Positions 42,904-50,716 of a stretch of DNA of 64,000 nt are shown one piece after another (within the stretch, counting starts at the first letter, position 1; the number at the start of each line of letters is the position of its first letter). Made by a program: the position numbers and the translations under genes. Origin of the DNA: Nitratireductor pacificus pht-3B (GTDB taxonomy: Bacteria; Pseudomonadota; Alphaproteobacteria; Rhizobiales; Rhizobiaceae); contig NZ_AMRM01000025.1 in the NCBI RefSeq assembly GCF_000300335.1, forward strand, positions 1 to 64,000, read 5' to 3'. A model generated the notes under the pieces. That model was not told the origin of the DNA, searched no databases, and saw nothing but the letters and a program-made list of their open reading frames with translations.

Positions 42904-43641
42904 ATGTCGCTGCCCGATGCAAAATCCCGGATTCTTGTCGTCGACGATGATCGGCGGCTTTGTCGCTTTCTGGAGAAATTCCTCGAGAGCGAAGGATACG
43001 GGATCGTCGCGGCGCATGATGGCCGCGCCATGCGCCGCGCGCTGGCCGACGACAGCTTCGACATGGTCATCCTCGACCTGACGTTCCCGGCGGGCGAGGA
43101 CGGCGTCTCGCTGGCGCGCGGCCTGCGGGCGCAATACGACCTGCCGCTGATCATGCTTTCCGGCAAGAACACGACCATCGACAAGGTGGTGTGCCTCGAA
43201 ATGGGGGCGGACGACTACGTCACCAAGCCTTTCGAGCCGCGCGAACTGCTCGCCCGCATCCGCACGGTGCTGCGGCGCTTCGCCAAACGGATCACCCTGC
43301 CCGAGCAGGCAGCGACGGCGCCGTCGCCGGTGATCTGCTTCGCCGGCTGGGAACTCGACCCGACGCGCTACCAGCTCTCCTCGCCGAAGGGAGACCGGGT
43401 CAGGCTGACCAGCCAGGAATTCCAGCTTCTCGCGGCGCTGGTGGAGCGGCGCGGGCGGATCCTGTCACGCGAGCAGATCCTCGACATCGTCGCCAACCGC
43501 AACTGGACGCCCTATGACCGGAGCATCGACGTGCTGATCGGCAAGATCCGCCGCAAGCTGCGCGACGATGTGCGCGACGCGCAGTTCATCAAGACGATCC
43601 GCGGCGTCGGCTACATGTTCGCGCCGCAGCGCGGCGACTGA
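42904..43641 (+). CDS. OmpR-family response regulator (orphan)
   Basis: The protein has 245 residues. The receiver domain has the acidic pocket (VVDDDRR), the phospho-acceptor Asp in MVILDLTFP, the Thr/Ser switch (MLSGKN) and Lys (YVTKPF). The C-terminal winged helix is of OmpR type (LTSQEFQLLAALVERRGRIL, then YDRSIDVLIGKIRRKL, IRGVGYMF). No histidine kinase gene is adjacent, so its partner is encoded elsewhere. Its divergent position points to control of the formamidase genes, in place of the AmiR or NtrC control known in other bacteria. Confidence 0.9.
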   Translation: MSLPDAKSRILVVDDDRRLCRFLEKFLESEGYGIVAAHDGRAMRRALADDSFDMVILDLTFPAGEDGVSLARGLRAQYDLPLIMLSGKNTTIDKVVCLEMGADDYVTKPFEPRELLARIRTVLRRFAKRITLPEQAATAPSPVICFAGWELDPTRYQLSSPKGDRVRLTSQEFQLLAALVERRGRILSREQILDIVANRNWTPYDRSIDVLIGKIRRKLRDDVRDAQFIKTIRGVGYMFAPQRGD

Positions 43642-43653
43642 GGCCGCACCCGC

Positions 43654-43681
43654 CGGCATGGCCGATGGCATGGCCATGCCG
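43654..43681. terminator. Bidirectional hairpin between convergent genes
   Basis: A 10-base stem (CGGCATGGCC / GGCCATGCCG) with an 8-base loop lies between the response regulator stop and the convergent DUF1684 gene. There is no T tract, but the position and stem strength fit a shared terminator. Confidence 0.5.
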
Positions 43682-43701
43682 CCACAGCGCCGGATCGCCG
43701 C

Positions 43702-44592
43702 TCAGGAAGCGCGGCGCGCCTCGGCCTGGTAGGTCATCGTCCGCGCGATGTCCTGCACGGGGCGCTTCTCACCCGCCAGCACCTCGAAATCGAGCTGGTT
43801 CTCGGCCGGCGCCACCGGGCAGGTGACGAAATTGGTGAAGGCGCAGGGCAGCGCCACCGCGTAGTTGAAATCGATCCAGTCGATGCGGCTCATCGTGTCG
43901 TCGGTGAAGTGCAGCTCGACGACGCGTCCGGCGCCATAGGTGACGGGCCCGCTGGTGCGGTCGCGGATATGCGCCACGGGCTGGATGCCGTTCGGCGTTT
44001 CCTTGCCGATCAGCACGAGGCTGTAGCTCTTGCCGGCGTGCTCGAAGGTGAAGGTGCCGATGCGCGGCGTCGATTCGCGCACGCCCACCTCGACCGTATC
44101 CGCTTCGAACGCGGTCAGTTCGCTCGGCGTGTAGAAGCCGGGGATGCGCCATGCCGGATCGTAGTTGAAAGCGGTGACACCGGCGTCCTCGGCGCGCGTC
44201 GCCTCGCGCGGGTCGCGCACGCGAACGCCGTAGATCGGCTTGCCCTCATGGGTCGTGCGCAGCAGCGTCTCGACCTCCATCACGCCGAAATAGACCGGCT
44301 CGCTGTCGCCATGGCCATAGGTCTGGTTGCGGCCCGGGACGATCTCCACCGGCCCGGCGGGATATTCCCCGTTCACCGAAAGGTTCGGTCCCGAGGCCGG
44401 CGGCGTGTACATCACCTTCCCGTCCTCGACCGACCAGGTGCCCGGAAGCAGGTCGAAACGGACATCCCGGTCGCTCGCCTCGAGCCAGTACTGGGCAACC
44501 AGCGCGGTCCAGCCATACGGGCGGAACATTTTTGCGACATGAGCGTAGCGCCATTCGCGCCACGCACCTTCGTTATGTTCTCTTGTGGGCAT
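43702..44592 (-). CDS. DUF1684-family protein
   Basis: The protein has 296 residues from the ATG at 44592, which has AAAGGAAAAGAAAC before it; the longer frame to 44745 has no support. The C-terminal half has the DUF1684 hallmarks: RDRTSGPVTYGAGRVVEL, then IDFNYAVALPCAFTNF, TCPVAPAENQL and LAGEK. The function of this family is unknown. The N-terminal half (RFDLLPGTWSVEDG, YTPPASGPNLSVNG) is beta-rich. There is no signal peptide. It lies 34 bases after a BAAT-like hydrolase gene, in the same operon as an importer and an oxidoreductase. Confidence 0.75.
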   Translation of the reverse strand: MPTREHNEGAWREWRYAHVAKMFRPYGWTALVAQYWLEASDRDVRFDLLPGTWSVEDGKVMYTPPASGPNLSVNGEYPAGPVEIVPGRNQTYGHGDSEPVYFGVMEVETLLRTTHEGKPIYGVRVRDPREATRAEDAGVTAFNYDPAWRIPGFYTPSELTAFEADTVEVGVRESTPRIGTFTFEHAGKSYSLVLIGKETPNGIQPVAHIRDRTSGPVTYGAGRVVELHFTDDTMSRIDWIDFNYAVALPCAFTNFVTCPVAPAENQLDFEVLAGEKRPVQDIARTMTYQAEARRAS

Positions 44593-44626
44593 GTTTCTTT
44601 TCCTTTCGAACGACTGGAACATCTGT

Positions 44627-45979
44627 CTACGGGTTGAAGCCGGGACGCGCGGCGCCTGCGGTCCCGGTGATCTCGTCGAGGAAGGCGAGCATCCCGGCCC
44701 AGGAGCCGTCATTGCCCCGCGCATTGCCGGACGGCGTGCCGCCATTGGTGTAGGGAACCCTGGAAACCGGGTGCAGGCGGCTCAGTTGCGTCGACGGCAC
44801 GATCGGCAGGTTGATGGCGTGGCCGGCATCGTCGAAATCGAGATGGCGGACGAGATGCGGGTGCCCGTGCTCGCGCAGCGTCGAGACCACCATGCGCGAG
44901 TAAAGGCTGGACGGCCACGCCCGGTCGTCGCGGCCGGAGATCAGCAGGACAGGCCCGGCGATGGTCTCCACGGGAATGCGGGCGCGCTCCACCAGCACGG
45001 TGTCCTTAAGCCCCTCGAAAAACACGGAGTGGTGCCGCGTGGGCGGCGCCTCGCCGGCCCATGGATGCCAGTGCACCGCGTTGTTGTCCTGCCACAGATG
45101 CGGCAGCGGAACGCCGCCGCGCGTCCAGGTGGTGCCCTTCCATCCGCCGCGCGCCGGATCGCCCGCACCCTGCGCGCCGTGGACCATGGCGCCCGGCACG
45201 AATGCGATGACGGCGGAGACGAGATCGGGGAATGTGGCGCCGAGGAGCAATGCAAGCTCGCCGCCGCGCGACTGGCCGCTGACCGCGACGAAACCGTCTC
45301 TCGGCGCGAGTTCGCGATGCGCCCAGCGCAGACCGGTTTCCAGATATTCAAGCGGGGTCTCGGTGATGAACGGCGAGAGGCCGGGCGCCTTGAAGTAGGC
45401 GAGGGCGAAGGCCTGGTAGCCGCGCGAGGCGAGAAGCGCCGCGCGCGGCTCGTTGATGCCGCCGCCCGAGCCGTTGAGCACCACGACGACGGGATGCGGC
45501 CCCGCGCCCGCCGGCGTGAACAGCGTGCCGACGAGGCCTTCCTCGCGAATCTCCCGCCGCTCAACGCCCGGGCCGGCGAAATGCTGGCGCAGCTCCGCCT
45601 CGAACCGGACGCCATCGGCGGTTTCGGCCGTCAGCGTCGTCTCGAGGGGCTGCATGACGGTGTCGGCGAAGAGATCGTTGCTGGTGCTGTCCACCGGCTG
45701 CTGGCTCCACAGCAGACCCATGGCCGAGACTTCCGCATAGTCGCCGCCGACGGGTGCATCCCTTGTCAGGTCGATCACCCCGTCCGCGTCGGCCATGAAG
45801 GTCGCCTGGCTCATCCAGGTCACGCCGCCCGCCCGCAGCGTGTGGGCGGAGATCGCGACAAGCTGGTCGGGCGACAGGCCGGAAATGGCGATCCGGCGCG
45901 GTTCGTCGATCAGGCCGTCGGCCGGTTCGACCGTCAAGGCAAAGGGGAAAGCGGGCTGTGTCATCATTTCTGTCACCAT
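44627..45979 (-). CDS. BAAT/acyl-CoA thioesterase-like alpha/beta hydrolase
   Basis: The protein has 450 residues. The N-terminal ~130 residues form an Ig-like thioester-hydrolase domain (VEPADGLIDEPRRIAISGL). The C-terminal part is an alpha/beta hydrolase of the BAAT type, with oxyanion segment NGSGGGINE, nucleophile Ser in SGQSRGGELALL, Asp in ISGRDDRAW and His in DDAGHAINLP. The bacterial member has Ser where the human bile-acid transferase has Cys, so hydrolysis of a thioester or ester is more likely than amidation. The substrate is unknown. It is probably co-transcribed with the genes from 50351 downward. Confidence 0.82.
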   Translation of the reverse strand: MVTEMMTQPAFPFALTVEPADGLIDEPRRIAISGLSPDQLVAISAHTLRAGGVTWMSQATFMADADGVIDLTRDAPVGGDYAEVSAMGLLWSQQPVDSTSNDLFADTVMQPLETTLTAETADGVRFEAELRQHFAGPGVERREIREEGLVGTLFTPAGAGPHPVVVVLNGSGGGINEPRAALLASRGYQAFALAYFKAPGLSPFITETPLEYLETGLRWAHRELAPRDGFVAVSGQSRGGELALLLGATFPDLVSAVIAFVPGAMVHGAQGAGDPARGGWKGTTWTRGGVPLPHLWQDNNAVHWHPWAGEAPPTRHHSVFFEGLKDTVLVERARIPVETIAGPVLLISGRDDRAWPSSLYSRMVVSTLREHGHPHLVRHLDFDDAGHAINLPIVPSTQLSRLHPVSRVPYTNGGTPSGNARGNDGSWAGMLAFLDEITGTAGAARPGFNP

Positions 45980-46066
45980 TCGGGCAGGCGGTCGGCCGGG
46001 TCGCTGCGGCGTCGTCCTGCGTCGTCAAACATGTTCATGGGGCGTCGGCCTGCGCGAGAGGCCGCA

Positions 46067-46981
46067 TCATCGTGCGTCCCGGCCATTGATCCGGGCGAGC
46101 GCCGCCTCGAGCCGTTGCCCGAAGGCGTCGTCGAGAACGGTCTCCGGCGACACGCCGCCGCCCTTCGGCCAGTGACCGCCGCCTTCCGTCCAGTCGTTCT
46201 TCAGGCCGGCGAGCCGCGCCTTCCAGTCGATCTCCGCCCCGGCTCCTGCCGGGTCGAGCGCCAGCATGAAGACGCCCCGCCCCCGCGGATCGCCTCGCCC
46301 GCCGCCGGCGACGCCGGCCATCAGTTCCACCATCAGCCCGAGCAGCGACCCGACCTGGCCGCCGCGCGGCAGGAGCGCCGCCACCTCGGCGGCGACGGTC
46401 GTCGGCCGGCCCGCCGCGTCGAGGGCGATGCCTTCCGGCAGTGCCGTCCCGGCGGCGCGGGCGTTGCGGATATCGGCCATGGTGGCCGCGCTGCTGGCCA
46501 CGTCGATGACCACACGCGCCGGCCCCTCCCCCATCGCGAGCGCGAGCGGGTTGGTTCCGATCACCGGGCCTCTCCCGCCATGCGCCGCCACGAAGGGCGG
46601 CCCCTCGGCGCCGGCAATGCCGATCAGGCCCGCATCGGCGATGTGGCGGACGAAGGGCGCGAGCCGCCCGAAACCCCTGATCCCGCGCAGGAAGACCGCC
46701 GCGATGCCGAACCGCCGCGCGGCAGCGGTCAGGTCGAGTGTCGCGCCGGCGACGGCCAGCGGCGCGAAACGCGACGAGCAGTCGAGCCAGCTCATGGCCT
46801 GCCCGCCTCCGGTGGCCAGCGCCGGGGCCGCATCGGCGGTCCATTCGTCAAGCATGGCGATGCCGAAGCGCGGCTGGCCGAGCGCATCGGCCTCGATCAG
46901 CGCCGCCGCAGCGAGCCTTGCCGCCGGACCGTCACCGAGGGCCGCTGCCAGCCGGCCTGTCGCATCGGAGACCGCAATCAT
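46067..46981 (-). CDS. Ldh2-family (malate/L-lactate/ureidoglycolate-type) oxidoreductase, atypical
   Basis: The protein has 304 residues, somewhat shorter than the usual 330-360. Family features include ARRFGIAAVFLRGIRGFGRL, VIGTNPLALAMG and DVASSAATMADI, followed by LLGLMVELMAGVAGGG. The catalytic His of the family normally sits in a D(S)HG motif after the first helices, and here the matching stretch reads ALGQPRFGIAML, with no His. The protein may therefore be inactive in hydride transfer or use another residue. It overlaps the gntR gene by four bases. Confidence 0.75.
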   Translation of the reverse strand: MIAVSDATGRLAAALGDGPAARLAAAALIEADALGQPRFGIAMLDEWTADAAPALATGGGQAMSWLDCSSRFAPLAVAGATLDLTAAARRFGIAAVFLRGIRGFGRLAPFVRHIADAGLIGIAGAEGPPFVAAHGGRGPVIGTNPLALAMGEGPARVVIDVASSAATMADIRNARAAGTALPEGIALDAAGRPTTVAAEVAALLPRGGQVGSLLGLMVELMAGVAGGGRGDPRGRGVFMLALDPAGAGAEIDWKARLAGLKNDWTEGGGHWPKGGGVSPETVLDDAFGQRLEAALARINGRDAR

Positions 46982-47697
46982 TCGCCTGCACGCTGCATGG
47001 CATTGCCGAACTGGATGCCGCTTTCCGAAAGATAGCCGAGCGTCATCAGACGCTCGATCAGGAATTCCCGGCTGCCCTTGATATGCGCGGTCTCGATCGC
47101 CGCGGCCCGCTCGCCGTCGCCGGCCTCGATCGCATCGACGAGGGCCGTGTGCTCGGCGGAGTGCTCGCCGGTCTTGACCGAGAAATCGATCGCGAAACGC
47201 AGAAGGCGCTCCAGTTCGTCGAACAGGTTTTCCGAAAGGGCGACGACGCGCTTGTTGCGGCTGCAATGGGCGATCGCCAGGTGAAAGCGGCGCGCGACCT
47301 GCTGCATGGCGCCGACATCGAGCGGCCGAGAATACTCCGTCACGATCTCGCGCAGCGCGGCGATATCGGCCGGCGTGGCGTAGCGCGCCGCCTGCCGGGC
47401 GGCATGCGGCCCGATGGCGGCCCGCAGGTCGAGGATCTCATGCACCGCCTGGAAGGTGATGTCGGCGACGCGGTAGCCGCTGCGCGGCAATATCGTCACG
47501 AGGCCATCAGCGGCGAGCTTCTGCATGGCGTCGCGCACCGGGGTCTTCGAGACCGCATGCTGGCGCGCGATGGACGCGGCGTCGAGCGTCGCGCCCGGCG
47601 CGATCTCGCAGCGCATGATCTCCTGCCGGAGCGCGTGGTAGATGCGCTCGGACACGGATCCAGGGGCTGTAGCGTTCGGCTCGGTCTCGGCTGTCAT
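46978..47697 (-). CDS. GntR-family regulator, FadR/FCD subfamily
   Basis: The protein has 239 residues. The N-terminal winged helix is clear (VSERIYHALRQEIMRCEIAPG, then ARQHAVSKTPVRDAMQKLAADGLV). The helical FCD effector domain follows (ILDLRAAIGPHAARQAAR, FHLAIAHCSRNKRVVAL, EHTALVDAIEAGDGERA), with His residues suited to a metal and carboxylate ligand. The gene lies inside the operon between the transporter and the oxidoreductase, so the unit is probably autoregulated. Candidate operators lie upstream of the binding-protein gene at 50475-50502. Confidence 0.9.
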   Translation of the reverse strand: MTAETEPNATAPGSVSERIYHALRQEIMRCEIAPGATLDAASIARQHAVSKTPVRDAMQKLAADGLVTILPRSGYRVADITFQAVHEILDLRAAIGPHAARQAARYATPADIAALREIVTEYSRPLDVGAMQQVARRFHLAIAHCSRNKRVVALSENLFDELERLLRFAIDFSVKTGEHSAEHTALVDAIEAGDGERAAAIETAHIKGSREFLIERLMTLGYLSESGIQFGNAMQRAGE

Positions 47698-47714
47698 GAG
47701 CTCTTCCCGGCACC

Positions 47715-48530
47715 TCAGTGCTTCGACCAGGGCACGAAACGCCGCTCCAGCGCCTCGATCGCCAGAATGGTGAGATAGCCCATGGCCGAGATCACCACGA
47801 TGCCGACGAACATGCGCGAGACCGCGAAGGTCTGCCACGACGCCCAGATGAAGAAGCCGACGCCGCTGCGCGCGCCAAGGAACTCGGCCGCGGCGATGAT
47901 GATGAAGGACGAGCCGGCGGCGAGCTTCAGCCCGGTGAAGATGCTCGGCAGCGCCGACGGCAGCGCGATGCGGCGGAAGGTCTGGAACCGCGTCGCCCCG
48001 GCATTGCGCGCGACGTCGAGATAGATCTGCGGGATCTGCATCACGCCGCCAAGCGTGTTGTAGAACATCAGGAAGAAGACGCCGATCGCGATGACCACGA
48101 ATTTCGATGCGTCGCCGACGCCGAAAATCAGAAGGATGAGCGGCAGGATGGCGATTTTCGGCACCGGGTAGAGCGCGGCGAAGATCGGCCCCAGCACGCG
48201 CCTGAGCGGCGCGGAAAGCCCAAGGAGAAGGCCAAGCAGAACGCCGGGGATCGCGCCCATCGCGTAGCCGACGCCAACGCGGCGCAGCGTCGCCCCGATG
48301 TGGTCGAAAAGCTCCAGGCTGACGATCATGTCCCAGGCCGTGCCGGCGATGGCGCTCGGCGGGGGGAAGAAGCGGCGGTCGATCAGCGCCGCCTGCGCCG
48401 ACAGTTCCCACAGGAGAAGCAGCAGCAGCGGACTGAAATAGGAGAAGATGCGGTAGATGCTGGCGCGGCGCGCCGGCGCTTTCAGGCGCTCGATATCTTC
48501 CGGCGAGAGGGATGGATGGGCGTTGGTCAT
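47715..48530 (-). CDS. SsuC/TauC-type ABC permease
   Basis: The protein has 271 residues and six transmembrane helices. The coupling loop is YLDVARNAGATRFQTFRRIALPSALPSIFTG cut into the EAA pattern (VARNAGA, ALPSALPSIF), and the protein ends with the usual GYLTILAIEALERRF. This class imports sulfonates, taurine, nitrate, aromatic acids and thiamine precursors. It stands one base after the ATPase gene. Confidence 0.9.
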   Translation of the reverse strand: MTNAHPSLSPEDIERLKAPARRASIYRIFSYFSPLLLLLLWELSAQAALIDRRFFPPPSAIAGTAWDMIVSLELFDHIGATLRRVGVGYAMGAIPGVLLGLLLGLSAPLRRVLGPIFAALYPVPKIAILPLILLIFGVGDASKFVVIAIGVFFLMFYNTLGGVMQIPQIYLDVARNAGATRFQTFRRIALPSALPSIFTGLKLAAGSSFIIIAAAEFLGARSGVGFFIWASWQTFAVSRMFVGIVVISAMGYLTILAIEALERRFVPWSKH

Positions 48531-48531
48531 C

Positions 48532-49338
48532 TCAATGCTCCGGTGACGCGGCCAGCAGGCGCCAAACCTCGTAGGTCAGGTCCCAGAAGCGCTTGTCGCG
48601 GCGCATTTCCACCACGTCGCGCGGACGCTCGAAGGGAACCGCCAGATCGGCGACGATGGTGCCGGGACGCGGCGACATCACCAGAACCCGGTCCGCCAGC
48701 GTCAGCGCCTCATCGACGCTGTGGGTGATGAACACGACGGTCTTGCCGGTGCGCTCCCAGATGCCGAGCAGTTCCTGCTGCAGCGTCAGCCGTGTCTGCT
48801 CGTCCAGCGCCCCGAAGGGTTCGTCCATCAGAAGCACGTCGCGGTCGTCGACCAGCGACCGCGCGACGGAAACGCGCTGCTTCATGCCGCCGGACAGCTG
48901 GTGCGGATAGGCGCTCGCGAACTCGGTCAGGCCGGTCAGCTCGAGGAGCTCGTTCACGCGGCCGCGCTGCTTCTCAGCGGAAACGCCCCTGAGGCTCAGC
49001 GGAAAGGCGACGTTCTGCGCCACCGTCAGCCAGGGAAGGACCGATGCCTCCTGAAAGACCATGGCCGGCGGCGTGGTGCTGTCGATGCGCACCTCGCCGC
49101 TCAGCTTCTGCTCCAGGCCGGCCAGGATGCGCAGCACCGTCGTCTTGCCGCAGCCCGAAGGCCCGACGATGCAGACGAACTCGCCCCGCTTGACGGTGAA
49201 GTTGACATCGGTCGCCGCGAGCGTGATGCGGTCGCCGGAAGCGTCGTAGAACGCCTTGACGAGATGCCGGACCTCGATCGCGGCTGCGGCGTTAGCCGCA
49301 ACCGGATTGCGGCCGGTCTGCGAGACGGCCATGTTCAT
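48532..49338 (-). CDS. SsuB/TauB-type ABC ATPase
   Basis: The protein has 268 residues. It has Walker A (GPSGCGKTTVLRIL), signature LSGGMKQRVSVARSL, Walker B (VLLMDEPFGALDE) and H-loop (FITHSVDEAL). The start overlaps the stop of the binding-protein gene (ATGA). It powers the adjacent permease. Confidence 0.92.
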   Translation of the reverse strand: MNMAVSQTGRNPVAANAAAAIEVRHLVKAFYDASGDRITLAATDVNFTVKRGEFVCIVGPSGCGKTTVLRILAGLEQKLSGEVRIDSTTPPAMVFQEASVLPWLTVAQNVAFPLSLRGVSAEKQRGRVNELLELTGLTEFASAYPHQLSGGMKQRVSVARSLVDDRDVLLMDEPFGALDEQTRLTLQQELLGIWERTGKTVVFITHSVDEALTLADRVLVMSPRPGTIVADLAVPFERPRDVVEMRRDKRFWDLTYEVWRLLAASPEH

Positions 49339-50351
49339 TGCTTCGCGAGGAGTGCGTTGGCCTTTTCCAGGAGGTCCGTCCGATAGACGGAATCGATGTC
49401 GACCGGTCCGTCATATTCGAGCGCGCCGCGCGCCCGGAAGAACTCCTCCTGCTCGCGGACCGAAGCCAGATCGATGGAGCCGTCCTCCGAACGGATCGTG
49501 TAGGCGATGCCCTTCAGCGTCTCCTTCTCCGTGCCCGTGTATTTCGACACGATCTCCAGGATGCTGTCATCCTCCCAGCCGCCATTGTCGAGCTGGCGCG
49601 CCGCCTTCAGGAAGGCCGCCATGAAGTTGACGACGGCGTCCTCGTTCTCCGTCACAAACTCGTTGTTGAAGGCGATGAAGCCCAGTTCTGTGCCGAAGGT
49701 ATGATCTTCGACCAGACGACGGCCCAGCCCCTGCTTCTCGAGCTGCAGCGCGAAGGGCTCGATGCTCCAGCCCGCCTCGAGCCCGCCATTGGCGAAGGCT
49801 GCGGCGGTGGCCGGCGGCGGCAGGTAGATCGCCTCGACATCATCGACCGTCAGGCCGCCCTTTTCCAGCGCCTTGGCGACGGAGTAGAGGCCGAAGCCGC
49901 CCGGGCCGGGAATGCCGACACGCTTGCCCTTGAGGTCCTTGACCTCGCGAATGCCATCCTGCCAGGCCTGTTCCGACACCATGAACGGCGACGGCGAGGG
50001 CACGCTGTCCGGCATCTTGGCCAGCGTGGCGACGATGGTCACGGTCGCGCCGCTGTTGATGGAATTGAACAGGCCGGCGCCCCATGTGGCCGCGCCCGAA
50101 ACGACATTGCCGGAGGCCAGCATCTGGATCGTCTCGGCCGTACCGCTCTTCGGCGAAAGCGTCACATCCAGGCCGAACTCCTCGAAATAGCCCAGTTCCT
50201 CGGCGAGGAAGAACGGCGCATAGTCGGCAAACGGCGAGTACAGAAACTCGATCTGCGGCTTTTCCTGTGCCCAGACCGGCACGGCGGCGGAGAGCGTCAT
50301 AGCGGCGGCAGCAGCGGCTGCCAGGAGATCACGACGACTGATTGAAGACAT
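49335..50351 (-). CDS. SsuA/NMT1-type substrate-binding protein, Tat-exported
   Basis: The protein has 338 residues. A twin-arginine signal (SRRDLLAAAAAAAMTLSA) indicates export of the folded protein. The NMT1/SsuA-like fold is seen in LYSPFADYAPFFLAEELGYFEEFGLDV, LKGKRVGIPGPGGFG and EAGWSIEPFA. The ligand is not deducible; related proteins bind sulfonates, aromatic acids or pyrimidine precursors. It is the first gene of the operon, and GGAGGAGTC precedes the start. Confidence 0.9.
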   Translation of the reverse strand: MSSISRRDLLAAAAAAAMTLSAAVPVWAQEKPQIEFLYSPFADYAPFFLAEELGYFEEFGLDVTLSPKSGTAETIQMLASGNVVSGAATWGAGLFNSINSGATVTIVATLAKMPDSVPSPSPFMVSEQAWQDGIREVKDLKGKRVGIPGPGGFGLYSVAKALEKGGLTVDDVEAIYLPPPATAAAFANGGLEAGWSIEPFALQLEKQGLGRRLVEDHTFGTELGFIAFNNEFVTENEDAVVNFMAAFLKAARQLDNGGWEDDSILEIVSKYTGTEKETLKGIAYTIRSEDGSIDLASVREQEEFFRARGALEYDGPVDIDSVYRTDLLEKANALLAKQ

Positions 50352-50716
50352 GCACGAGACTCCTCCTGTGCCCGTTCGGCCTCCCCGGGCCGGTATCGGA
50401 CGATCCTGTCATTGCCCGGAAGCGATCACCGCGCCGGGGGCAAGCCGATTGCCTAAGCGACAGCGAGCTTACAACTGATGTATCAGTGATGCAATCTGAT
50501 ACTTCTAAAGGAATACGTTCCTGCGCGGCAGCCTTCCGGCGCGCGATGCATTCCCCGCAGACGATGCATTCCGGAATGCTCCGCCAGTGGCAGCATGTTT
50601 CGCAGCAGGTTCGTTCCGCCCGGTCACAGAGGACGGGTCCCGGAAAATGAGATCTGCTTCATTGTTTTTTCGCGATCATGCGGGCGTCAGGTGATGCCAC
50701 CTGACTGCAGAACGCT
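50352..50716. promoter_or_regulatory. Upstream region of the SsuABC-like operon with GntR-type dyads
   Basis: The gap is 365 bases with no gene. At 50475-50502 two overlapping dyads occur: CTGAT-2-ATCAG (50475-50486) and GTATCA-11-TGATAC (50480-50502). They lie about 125-150 bases before the binding-protein start and fit FCD-type GntR operators. AGGAA-4-TTCCT follows at 50509-50522. At 50545-50579 GATGCATTCC occurs twice, 18 bases apart, the second copy running into the perfect palindrome GCATTCCGGAATGC (50566-50579). Confidence 0.45.
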
